Origin: an uncultured Collinsella sp.
GTDB lineage: Bacteria; Actinomycetota; Coriobacteriia; Coriobacteriales; Coriobacteriaceae
Length of the DNA: 5,219 nucleotides
NCBI GenBank assembly: GCA_900542125.1
Contig: UQMO01000091.1
Location: 1-5,219 of the forward strand
Direction: 5' to 3'
Positions 1 to 5,180 of this stretch are shown in pieces (the first letter of the stretch is position 1; each line of letters begins with the position of its first letter). A program made the position numbers and the translations under genes. The notes beneath the pieces were generated by a model. It made no database searches and was not told the origin of the DNA. It saw nothing but the letters and a program-made list of their open reading frames with translations.

Positions 1-287
1 GCATTGTAGCTGCCCGACACGCCCGCAGAGATCGGCATGCAGATGGTCTTGTCTGCCAATTTGAAGAGCTCGACCCACTCCCCTACGCTGGGACAAGCGC
101 TCGAAGAAGCGTTCGTCTCCGCCTGAACAGCGCAGTTGAGCTCATGTACATCGAGCGAAAGGTCATCGACGAATTCACGCTCCCCCACTCGAATTTTGAG
201 GGGCGCAAATGCAAATGTGGTATGGGGCGCGGTCGGTTGCCAATCGCGGAGGTTACAGCTTGAATCGGAGATAAGTGCCCAGTTCAT
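1..287 (-). CDS. DegV family protein, N-terminal fragment (truncated by the window edge)
   Basis: The reading frame is open from an ATG at 287 to the window edge and gives 95 complete residues with no stop; the C-terminal two thirds lie outside. It begins MNWALISDSSCNL, the typical DegV opening in which a D-S-S/T loop follows the first beta strand. It continues with APLKIRVGEREFVDD, an SSSACPSVGEW segment (residues 61-71, equivalent to the family's TSQPS-type loop) and PISAGVSGSYN (85-95), matching the family's ISxxLSGTY motif. DegV/FakB proteins bind a fatty acid and, in Firmicutes, present it to the kinase FakA for phosphorylation; whether this copy does so cannot be told from the fragment. 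An AAAGGA Shine-Dalgarno sequence about 6-8 bases before the ATG supports the start. The gene has its own promoter carrying two palindromes and is separated from the upstream operon by a terminator. Family assignment is confident; ligand and partner are unknown. Confidence 0.88.
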   Translation of the reverse strand, partial: MNWALISDSSCNLRDWQPTAPHTTFAFAPLKIRVGEREFVDDLSLDVHELNCAVQAETNASSSACPSVGEWVELFKLADKTICMPISAGVSGSYN

Positions 288-300
288 AGAGGGTCCTTTC

Positions 301-320
301 TAATTGTTCCTCAACAATTA
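301..320. promoter_or_regulatory. Operator-like palindrome over the DegV promoter start region
   Basis: A perfect 8-bp inverted repeat, TAATTGTT and AACAATTA, is separated by 4 bases (CCTC on the plus strand). It covers part of the TATAAT box and the predicted transcription start of the DegV-family gene, and it ends just before that gene's Shine-Dalgarno sequence. Position and size suit a repressor operator for a dimeric helix-turn-helix protein. The A+T-rich arms would make a weak hairpin and no U-tract follows, so a terminator is unlikely. The regulator is not in the window. Confidence 0.55.
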
Positions 321-346
321 TAGCCATCTTGCAAACCGAATGTACG
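317..346 (-). promoter_or_regulatory. Probable sigma-70-type promoter of the DegV-family gene
   Basis: On the minus strand a perfect TATAAT (-10) lies at 317-322. An 18-base spacer separates it from a weak -35, CGTACA (341-346, 3 of 6 consensus bases). The predicted start is near 310, giving a leader of about 22 bases that holds the Shine-Dalgarno sequence. The weak -35 combined with two overlapping palindromes suggests a promoter that depends on, or is controlled by, bound regulators. The -10 is clear; the -35 is inferred from spacing. Confidence 0.6.
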
Positions 347-379
347 GCTATCTAGTTTTGAATACTAGATAGCCGTACA
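341..379. repeat. Perfect 16-bp-arm inverted repeat between the operon terminator and the DegV promoter
   Basis: Left arm TGTACGGCTATCTAGT (341-356), 7-base spacer (357-363), right arm ACTAGATAGCCGTACA (364-379), with no mismatches. The arm nearest the DegV gene supplies that promoter's putative -35. Neither strand has a U-run after the repeat, so it is not a standard intrinsic terminator, and the operon upstream already has one at 387-426. It could be a binding site for a large dimer or tetramer, an RNA hairpin in read-through transcripts, or a recombination or attachment site. Nothing visible decides between these. Confidence 0.6.
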
Positions 380-386
380 AGATTAG

Positions 387-426
387 AGACAAAAGAATAG
401 ACCTCGCGACTTTAAGCCACGAGGTC
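387..426 (-). terminator. Intrinsic terminator ending the pgsA-to-NlpC/P60 operon
   Basis: In minus-strand RNA, GACCUCGUGGC pairs with GUCGCGAGGUC across a UUAAA loop (400-426), an 11-bp stem. Two of the pairs are G-U wobbles that exist only in minus-strand RNA, which fixes the orientation. A U-rich tail (UAUUCUUUUGUCU, about 387-399) follows. It begins 26 bases past the stop codon of the NlpC/P60 gene. Confidence 0.8.
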
Positions 427-452
427 CACATTCACACGCTGTGTAAGATGAC

Positions 453-1580
453 TTAGTAGCGCACGAAGATATAGTTGTTGTTCATGCCGGCGGCAACGGA
501 GCTGATGATAACACCTGTGTTGTAGTCGGAAGCATGAATCATCTGACCACCACCGATGTAAATGCCGGTGTGGTACGAGTTGACCACAACGTCACCGGGC
601 TGCGGATCGGACACACGCGTCCAGCCCATAAAGGTACCCGTGGTGCCGAGGCGGCAATAGCGACCCGTGAGGCAATAGCTAACAAAACCAGAGCAGTCGA
701 AGCTGTTCGGTCCAATTCCGCCCCAGGAATAGGCGCAACCAAGCTTGCTGTATGCACGCGAGACAACAGAACCGCCATCGACGGACTGGCTCGGAGCAGA
801 AGGCGTCGGAGCCGGAGCGGGCGTGGAGGGCTGCGGTGTAGGAGCAGGTGCCGGCGTAGGAGCCGGAGTGTTGCCGCCCTGGTTGTTGTTATTGCTGGTC
901 TGACCACCGTTGTTGGTGTTCTCGGTTGTACCGGCAGTCTCGTTGCTCACCGTGGCCTTCTCGGCAGCGCTGGCGTTGATGCCGGCCTGCAGCGCGGCGT
1001 TGGCCTCGGCCTCTGCGGCAAGCTCGCCCTGCAGCTGCGAATCCAGGGAGTTTACGACGTTCTGGGCTTCAGCCTGCTGGGCGTTAAGCTCGTCGACCTT
1101 CTTTTGCGTGGTGGCGACGTTCTTCTCCTGCTCGGCCTGCTTATCGGTGAGCTGCTGCTTAAGCTCCTTGACCTCTTGGATGGTCTTGGCCTGTTTGTCG
1201 GACACCTTGCCGTAGTAGAACAGGCGGTTGAGCATATCGCTCAGATCATCGACACCCGTCAAAACCTGAAGCAGGCTCAGACCGCCGGTTTTGTACTCGC
1301 CGGCGACATAGGTCGAGAGCTTGGCCTGACCATCGGCGATCTCCTGCTGCTTTTGCGTGATCTCGCCGGCAGTCTGATCGAGCGCCTGCGTCTGCGTGGC
1401 AAGCTCATCGTAAATCTGCTGGGTTTGGGTGCCGATCTGCTCGAGTTTCGTACGAGCAGCGGCAAGGTCGGATGCGGTATCGGCGTAGGCAGGAGCCGCG
1501 AGGCCCAAGCCCAAAACACAAGCGAGGGTTGCCGTAGCAGCGCAGCGTGCCATGTTTTTGTGCGTGTTTGCTGTGCGCAT
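453..1580 (-). CDS. Secreted coiled-coil NlpC/P60 peptidoglycan endopeptidase
   Basis: This 375-residue exported cell-wall hydrolase probably cuts stem peptides of peptidoglycan. Residues 1-33 are a signal peptide: a basic start, the hydrophobic stretch ATATLACVLGLGLA, and an AYA-D cleavage site near 33/34. Residues 35-205 are rich in Q, E, K and A with heptad character (coiled coil). About 210-268 form a low-complexity T/N/G then P/A/T linker with repeated PAPTP units. Residues 270-375 are the NlpC/P60 domain, with GCAYSWGG (281-288), DCSG holding the catalytic cysteine C296, HTGIYIG with H337, and IHAS with H349, so the catalytic triad is intact. The architecture resembles CwlO, PcsB, SagA and RipA, enzymes whose coiled coils are often controlled by FtsEX; that control is only inferred here. 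The ATG at 1580 has an AAAGGA ribosome site about 8 bases upstream; M10 is a weaker alternative. It is last in the operon, 32 bp after apt. Confidence 0.93.
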   Translation of the reverse strand: MRTANTHKNMARCAATATLACVLGLGLAAPAYADTASDLAAARTKLEQIGTQTQQIYDELATQTQALDQTAGEITQKQQEIADGQAKLSTYVAGEYKTGGLSLLQVLTGVDDLSDMLNRLFYYGKVSDKQAKTIQEVKELKQQLTDKQAEQEKNVATTQKKVDELNAQQAEAQNVVNSLDSQLQGELAAEAEANAALQAGINASAAEKATVSNETAGTTENTNNGGQTSNNNNQGGNTPAPTPAPAPTPQPSTPAPAPTPSAPSQSVDGGSVVSRAYSKLGCAYSWGGIGPNSFDCSGFVSYCLTGRYCRLGTTGTFMGWTRVSDPQPGDVVVNSYHTGIYIGGGQMIHASDYNTGVIISSVAAGMNNNYIFVRY

Positions 1581-1612
1581 GTAGCTTCCTTTCCAGTAAC
1601 TAAGGGTAACGG

Positions 1613-2143
1613 CTAGTCCACCGTCACCAGGCTAAAGAGCTCAACATCGTCGTCAGTCGACGTGAGCTTCTCGCGCGGGTTGAGAAACGCAAGCTCAAGG
1701 ATACACCCGTAGCCCACAAGCTTTGCGCCCATATCTCGCACCAGTTTACCTGTTGCCTCGACGGTTCCGCCCGTCGCGACCAAGTCGTCCAGAATCAACA
1801 CGGTATCTTTAGAGCTGATAGCGTCGGCATGGATCTCAATTGAATCGGTGCCGTACTCGAGCTCGTAGCTCTGGCTTACGGTCTCGCGCGGCAGCTTGCC
1901 CGGTTTACGTGCGGGAACAAAGCCGGCGCCCAGAGCGACGGCCACGGGAACGCCCACCATAAAGCCGCGAGCCTCGGGACCTACGACCTTGGTGATTCCC
2001 ATGCCGGCAAAGTGCTCGGCGAGGGCATCGGTCATGGCTTTGAGCGCCTCGGGATTGCCGAAGAGCGGCGTGATGTCTTTAAAGATGACTCCGGGCTCGG
2101 GATAGTCGGGGATGTCGACGATTTGAGATTCGAAGTCGTACAT
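1613..2143 (-). CDS. apt: Adenine phosphoribosyltransferase
   Basis: This cytoplasmic purine-salvage enzyme makes AMP and pyrophosphate from adenine and PRPP. The 176 residues match the usual length of about 170-180. It opens with the Apt-typical IPDYPEPGVIFKDITPLF (11-28). GPEARGF lies at 55-61 and RKPGKLP at 79-85. The PRPP-binding motif VLILDDLVATGGT spans 115-127, with the paired acidic residues D119-D120. I chose the ATG at 2143 because GAAAGGT (2150-2156) is a good Shine-Dalgarno sequence 6 bases upstream; an in-frame TTG at 2158 would overlap that site and add MKGHA. It lies 40 bp after the MerR gene and 32 bp before the NlpC/P60 gene with no terminator on either side, so it is probably co-transcribed. 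Nothing suggests loss of function. Confidence 0.96.
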   Translation of the reverse strand: MYDFESQIVDIPDYPEPGVIFKDITPLFGNPEALKAMTDALAEHFAGMGITKVVGPEARGFMVGVPVAVALGAGFVPARKPGKLPRETVSQSYELEYGTDSIEIHADAISSKDTVLILDDLVATGGTVEATGKLVRDMGAKLVGYGCILELAFLNPREKLTSTDDDVELFSLVTVD

Positions 2144-2149
2144 TGCATG

Positions 2150-2156
2150 ACCTTTC
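2150..2156 (-). promoter_or_regulatory. Ribosome binding site deciding the apt start
   Basis: GAAAGGT on the minus strand sits 6 bases before the ATG at 2143. An upstream in-frame TTG at 2158 would place this site inside the coding region, so the ATG is preferred. Confidence 0.65.
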
Positions 2157-2183
2157 AATGGGTTGCCGGATAAGCGGCAGCTG

Positions 2184-3062
2184 TTACTTGCCCGCGGTGA
2201 CGGTGCCGGATTGCGAAGGGGCGACGACCTTGAGCGGCTTTACGAGAGAATCCTCGTGTGAAGCCGGCGCGACTGTCTCTTCGTTTTTGGCCTTGGTGGA
2301 CTCGGAGCGAGTGATTTCCTCATCGAGTGCATCGATGTCGGCGTCTTCGACCACGGCGTTGAGCGACTCAAAAACGCGGTTCTTGAGCAGCGCGGTGTGC
2401 ACGCCCTCCGTCAGGTCGTGAAGCTTCTTAAACGCACGCTCGAGCTTGGCGTCGCGCTCGTCATCGGAGGTGTCCATGCCGAGCATGCTCACGAGCACCT
2501 GCTCAAACATCGAGGACTCGCGGTTGGCGGAAGACACGTACTGACGCAGGTTGCGCGGCTCGATATGGAAGCGTGACAGCTCGGAGCAGTAACGGATGAT
2601 CGGAAAATCGCGACCATCGACGAGCTCACGATTCTGCGGACTCTTGATGATGCGAATGAGGTCGTTCTCGGCGAGCGAGCGGATAAACGAAATCTCGACG
2701 CCCAGCATATCGGGAATGGTCTCGATGGGATGCAGCTTTTGCTTAGTCTCCTTGGGCTCCGTCTTGAGTGGAACATCGGACAGCAAGCCCACCTCGTAGG
2801 CGAGCGTTGACAGGTCCGTGGCGTTTTCCAAGCGCTGCTTAATCACGTTGAGCGGCATGTAGCGAGTCTTCTGCAAGTGCAGAATGACCTCCAGGCGATC
2901 AACGTCCTCCTTGGAGTACTGACGGTATCCCTTAGGCGTACGATGAGGGGTAATGAGCCCCTCATCCTCTAGAAATCTTATTTTTGAGTTCGAAAGATCG
3001 GGGTATGCGCCTCGAAGTAGGTTGACGACTTGGCCGATACTCAGATAGTTGCGTTCGGCCAT
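2184..3062 (-). CDS. MerR-family transcriptional regulator, FtsR/Rv1828-like
   Basis: A 292-residue DNA-binding protein. Residues 7-76 form a MerR winged helix-turn-helix: LSIGQVVNLL, then SKIRFLEDEGLI (26-37) and RTPKGYRQYS (41-50), followed by KEDVDRLEVILHLQ and the MPLNVIKQRL helix (69-78). The phrase 'xLSxSKIRFLExEGLI-P-RTPxGYR' is typical of the actinobacterial group containing Mycobacterium Rv1828 and Corynebacterium FtsR, an activator of ftsZ. No cysteine-rich metal site of the classic MerR type is visible. Residues 110-245 form the group's C-terminal domain, and 250-292 is a charged, low-complexity tail that is probably flexible. The ATG at 3062 lies only 3 bp after the stop of the FHA gene, whose last codons supply GGTGAG as ribosome site, so translational coupling is likely. 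The gene order FHA then MerR matches Rv1827-Rv1828. DNA targets are unknown here. Confidence 0.88.
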   Translation of the reverse strand: MAERNYLSIGQVVNLLRGAYPDLSNSKIRFLEDEGLITPHRTPKGYRQYSKEDVDRLEVILHLQKTRYMPLNVIKQRLENATDLSTLAYEVGLLSDVPLKTEPKETKQKLHPIETIPDMLGVEISFIRSLAENDLIRIIKSPQNRELVDGRDFPIIRYCSELSRFHIEPRNLRQYVSSANRESSMFEQVLVSMLGMDTSDDERDAKLERAFKKLHDLTEGVHTALLKNRVFESLNAVVEDADIDALDEEITRSESTKAKNEETVAPASHEDSLVKPLKVVAPSQSGTVTAGK

Positions 3063-3065
3063 GCC

Positions 3066-3500
3066 CTACTCACCGGTTTCGATGCGCTCCGGCGTGCTCT
3101 CGTGGTAGATGAGCGTAAACGTACCGATCTGAACGGAAGAACCGTCGTGCAGCGGGGCTGCATTGACGATGGCACCGTCGACCCAGGTGCCATTGAGCGA
3201 TCCCAAGTCCTCGATGCGAGCGCCGAGGCCCTCGCGAATAATGCGCGCGTGGCTGCGCGAAACAGTCATGTCGTTGAGGAAGATGCCGTTCGCGGGATCG
3301 CGGCCGATGGTGGTCACGTCGTCCTCGAGCTCAAAAGCGGCACCCGTCTGCGGACCCTTGACGATGGACAGAACGGGGGCGGTGATGCGCACGTTGGCCA
3401 TGAGGTCGGGAACGGTGACGTCGCTTGAAGGCACGCGGAATACGCAGGTAGCGTCAGCAGTCTTATCATTCTGAGGCATATTGTTAACCATGTTGTCCAT
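3066..3500 (-). CDS. FHA-domain protein, GarA/OdhI-like
   Basis: A 144-residue cytoplasmic phosphothreonine-binding protein. The FHA domain covers about 45-132, with the ligand-contacting residues present: GRD (66-68, R67), SRSHA (81-85, S81 and H84) and SLNGT (101-105, N103), then VQIGTFTLIY as the last strand. The short N-terminal tail contains DATCVFR (16-22), which aligns with ETTSVFR of GarA/OdhI, the segment phosphorylated by PknB/PknG in Mycobacterium and Corynebacterium. The second threonine is kept as T18 and the first is replaced by A17. In those relatives the unphosphorylated protein inhibits 2-oxoglutarate dehydrogenase and affects glutamate metabolism; targets here are unknown. 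The ATG at 3500 has TTAGGGG 5 bases upstream; an in-frame TTG at 3533 lacks such a site. It lies 66 bp after pgsA, and a TATGAT at 3551-3556 could be an internal promoter, though no good -35 is seen. Confidence 0.9.
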   Translation of the reverse strand: MDNMVNNMPQNDKTADATCVFRVPSSDVTVPDLMANVRITAPVLSIVKGPQTGAAFELEDDVTTIGRDPANGIFLNDMTVSRSHARIIREGLGARIEDLGSLNGTWVDGAIVNAAPLHDGSSVQIGTFTLIYHESTPERIETGE

Positions 3501-3505
3501 GACAA

Positions 3506-3512
3506 CCCCTAA
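3506..3512 (-). promoter_or_regulatory. Ribosome binding site deciding the FHA-gene start
   Basis: TTAGGGG on the minus strand lies 5 bases before the ATG at 3500. It favours that start over the in-frame TTG at 3533, which would add 11 residues and place this site within the coding region. Confidence 0.6.
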
Positions 3513-3566
3513 CTTATCGCGGACGTGCCGCAAATAATGAACCGTACGTAATCATACCCCAACGAA

Positions 3567-4271
3567 TCAGTCTTCGATTTCAGGGTTCAGAAAGTCGATG
3601 TCCTCGTCCTCGGGATGCGCGAGAGCCTGTTTAATGGCCGCTCCGCCCTTAATGGAGTAGATGACAGCCGTGAGCATGGAGAAGATCACGCCGCCGTACA
3701 CAAAGAAGATGCCGAGGGGCACCGAGCTTCCGTTGAGGCCCGGGAAGGCCGTGAGGGTTGAAGGTAAAAGATGCAGGCCGTCAATAACGGGGAACCCGAG
3801 CAGCATGAGCGAGAAGCCGGTCATGAGCAGCGCTGTCGCAATCTTTCCGGGGAAGACGACGTCAATGGGACGAGGGTGGTAATGGCGAACGATAAGTGTG
3901 CCGATGCCCAGATAGATGTCGCGGCCAATAATGAGCACGCAGACCCAGATGGGAAGCTCGCCGCGGACTACCAGGCCCAACACGCCGGTAAACAGCAGTG
4001 CACGGTCGCAAATGGGATCCATGACCTTGCCGAGCCACGAGACCGTCTTAGTCATGCGGGCGATCTGACCGTCCATCCAGTCGGTGGAGGCGGCAACGGC
4101 GTAGATTGCGATGGCGATGACGCGGTTGTTATCCGTCACAAACAGGTACAGAAATACCAGGGTGAGGATCAGGCGCGTAAAGGTGATGAAATTGGAGATC
4201 GTAAAGATCTTATTCGACGGGTAATCGGAAGTGCCGATAAGCTCCTTTTTGATCTTCTTTTTGATGCCCAC
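3567..4271 (-). CDS. pgsA: CDP-alcohol phosphatidyltransferase, PgsA-type (GTG start)
   Basis: An integral membrane enzyme that moves a phosphatidyl group from CDP-diacylglycerol to an alcohol. PgsA uses glycerol-3-phosphate and so starts phosphatidylglycerol and cardiolipin synthesis. With the GTG start it has 234 residues. The family signature is complete: D64, D67, G68, A71, R72, G81, D85 and D89 at the exact spacing, the aspartates binding the metals. A lysine-rich N-terminus (GIKKKIKKE) precedes the first membrane helix, about 28-46; further hydrophobic segments lie near 51-63, 90-102, 106-127, 143-162 and 184-206. The tail is acidic (EDEDIDFLNPEIED). The frame stays open to an ATG at 4406, but the promoter (4308-4336), a strong GGGGGAG site before the GTG and the inverted repeat containing that ATG argue for the shorter form. 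It is first in the operon. Substrate is inferred; a phosphatidylinositol-phosphate or cardiolipin synthase role cannot be excluded. Confidence 0.88.
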   Translation of the reverse strand: MGIKKKIKKELIGTSDYPSNKIFTISNFITFTRLILTLVFLYLFVTDNNRVIAIAIYAVAASTDWMDGQIARMTKTVSWLGKVMDPICDRALLFTGVLGLVVRGELPIWVCVLIIGRDIYLGIGTLIVRHYHPRPIDVVFPGKIATALLMTGFSLMLLGFPVIDGLHLLPSTLTAFPGLNGSSVPLGIFFVYGGVIFSMLTAVIYSIKGGAAIKQALAHPEDEDIDFLNPEIED

Positions 4272-4275
4272 AGGA

Positions 4276-4282
4276 CTCCCCC
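4276..4282 (-). promoter_or_regulatory. Strong ribosome binding site deciding the pgsA start
   Basis: GGGGGAG on the minus strand is followed by TCCT and the GTG at 4271. It places the start just before the lysine-rich segment that normally precedes the first membrane helix. The alternative ATG at 4406 has no comparable site. Confidence 0.7.
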
Positions 4283-4307
4283 GCTGGTTAACGACAAAAC
4301 TTTCGAT

Positions 4308-4336
4308 ACTATACCCGTTCCGGCGATGTCTATCCA
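4308..4336 (-). promoter_or_regulatory. Probable promoter of the pgsA-FHA-merR-apt-NlpC/P60 operon
   Basis: On the minus strand, -35 TGGATA (4331-4336, 4 of 6 consensus bases), a 17-base spacer and -10 TATAGT (4308-4313, 5 of 6). The predicted start near 4301 gives a leader of about 30 bases to the GTG. Another -35-like hexamer, TAGACA, overlaps but would leave too short a spacer. The long inverted repeat at 4398-4456 lies about 60 bp further upstream. Confidence 0.55.
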
Positions 4337-4397
4337 GCGTAAGCATAGAGAGTCCAGACATGTGGAGGGCGCTTTTAGGCGGCGGGGATTTCGCATT

Positions 4398-4456
4398 CGT
4401 GTACATCAGCCTCCAAACATGTCGAAAAATGTCGATTTTGGTGGCTGATGTACACG
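4398..4456. repeat. Imperfect 59-bp inverted repeat upstream of the pgsA promoter
   Basis: Perfect 14-bp outer arms, CGTGTACATCAGCC (4398-4411) and GGCTGATGTACACG (4443-4456), are followed inward by one T-T mismatch and five more pairs (CCAAA with TTTGG), giving 19 paired bases of 20. The central part carries a direct repeat, ATGTCGA, at 4419-4425 and 4429-4435, exactly 10 bp apart. No plus-strand gene leads into it and no U-run follows on the minus strand; on the plus strand only TTTT follows, so a terminator is unlikely. It may be a regulator-binding region for the pgsA operon or a copy of a short dispersed palindromic element. The remaining spacer, 4457-4517, shows no gene. Confidence 0.55.
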
Positions 4457-4520
4457 TTTTGATTCGGTGATTACATCGAGCGGGAACGTTGTTGCTTTAA
4501 GCAAAATAATCATGGTGATT

Positions 4521-4555
4521 AAAACAAAAAAGGTCAGGCACTAGGTGCCTGACCT
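4521..4555 (-). terminator. Intrinsic terminator of the proline tRNA
   Basis: In minus-strand RNA a perfect 11-bp stem (AGGUCAGGCAC with GUGCCUGACCU, triloop CUA, 4531-4555) is followed directly by UUUUUGUUUU (4521-4530). It begins 9 bases after the encoded CCA end of the tRNA. Confidence 0.93.
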
Positions 4556-4564
4556 GCAAACTTC

Positions 4565-4641
<77 letters not shown>

Positions 4642-4683
4642 AAGCTTTTGTTTGTTGCTCTGCTCTCGCTCGCAACAGGGAGT

Positions 4684-4713
4684 ATATTAACCCGAAACTT
4701 TGTCCTTGTGCAA
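4684..4713 (-). promoter_or_regulatory. Possible promoter of the proline tRNA
   Basis: On the minus strand, TTGCAC (4708-4713) and TAATAT (4684-4689) are 18 bases apart; an overlapping TATACT at 4681-4686 is a better -10 hexamer but lacks a spaced -35. The region is A+T-rich and lies just past the coaBC stop codon, where no terminator is visible, so read-through from coaBC is also possible. Confidence 0.4.
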
Positions 4714-4721
4714 GAACTTTT

Positions 4722-5180
4722 TTACAAATTTTGAAGCAAGTCCAAAATTGTATCTGCGAGCTGGGGTTTTGTTAGTACGGGTAGTTCTTGCGTACCCGCT
4801 ATGCTCACGATCCAAGCCTTGTTGGTGTCGGTTCCAAAGCCCGAATCGGCGCGTGAGACATCGTTGGCGATAATGGCATCGCAGCCTTTGCGGGTCAATT
4901 TGCGCTCGGCGTACTCGACGACGTTATCAGTCTCGGCTGCAAAGCCGATTACGAGGCGATCGCCCTTTTGGCGTGAAAGTTCGGCCAAGATGTCAACGGT
5001 CTCGACGAGCTCGATTCGATCCAGGCGCTCGTTGGCCTTTTTGAGCTTATGGTCCGCCGGGGCCGCCGGCGTGTAGTCGGCGACGGCGGCGGCGCAAATG
5101 GCCGCGTCGGCCGTCTGGAAGGCGCTCAGCGCTGCCTTGAGCATTTCTGAGGCGGTCTGTACGTGCACGCACTCCACACC
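4722..5180 (-). CDS. coaBC: Phosphopantothenoylcysteine decarboxylase / phosphopantothenate-cysteine ligase, C-terminal fragment
   Basis: The 152 genomic residues are the C-terminal part of the CoaB (ligase) half of bifunctional CoaBC, which joins 4'-phosphopantothenate to cysteine with a nucleoside triphosphate in coenzyme A synthesis. Recognisable segments are CAAAVADYTPA (residues 33-43 of the fragment), the lysine-rich HKLKK, VIGFAAETDN, the IIANDVS motif (about 108-114) and GFGTDTN. The reading frame ends at a TAA at 4722. The decarboxylase half and the start of the ligase half are missing because the genomic sequence stops at 5180, where adapter begins. Translating through the junction gives a false start MYKRQ that is not part of the protein. 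A stand-alone CoaB cannot be excluded from the fragment, but fused CoaBC is usual in bacteria. Confidence 0.92.
   Translation of the reverse strand, partial: GVECVHVQTASEMLKAALSAFQTADAAICAAAVADYTPAAPADHKLKKANERLDRIELVETVDILAELSRQKGDRLVIGFAAETDNVVEYAERKLTRKGCDAIIANDVSRADSGFGTDTNKAWIVSIAGTQELPVLTKPQLADTILDLLQNL

Noticed and set aside
534..1616. Long plus-strand open frame (360 codons) opposite the NlpC/P60 gene
   Set aside because: It is the antisense shadow of a G+C-rich, repetitive gene: arginine- and leucine-rich low-complexity product, no recognisable domain, and the opposite strand encodes a clear signal peptide and catalytic domain.
2160..2180. GCCG/CGGC hairpin between the MerR gene and apt as a terminator
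   Set aside because: A four-bp stem with no following U-run; read-through into apt is more likely.
3519..3531. GCGG/CCGC hairpin just upstream of the FHA-gene ribosome site
   Set aside because: Only four pairs; it could affect translation but is well within chance for this base composition.
3551..3556. TATGAT as an internal promoter before the FHA gene
   Set aside because: The -10 match is good (5 of 6), but the properly spaced upstream hexamer (AATCGA) is far from a -35 consensus, so it is mentioned only within the gene entry.
3771..4448. Plus-strand open frame of 225 codons opposite pgsA
   Set aside because: The product is hydrophilic with no family features, runs through the pgsA promoter and inverted repeat, and the minus strand carries the complete CDP-alcohol phosphatidyltransferase signature.
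4492..4504. Small palindrome TTGCTT-T-AAGCAA in the spacer
   Set aside because: Six-bp arms with a one-base centre, no U-run and no promoter context; too weak to call.
4507..4521. Palindrome TAATCA-TGG-TGATTA next to the tRNA terminator
   Set aside because: Only 6-bp A+T-rich arms, overlapping the terminator tail, with no gene starting nearby; chance is a sufficient explanation.
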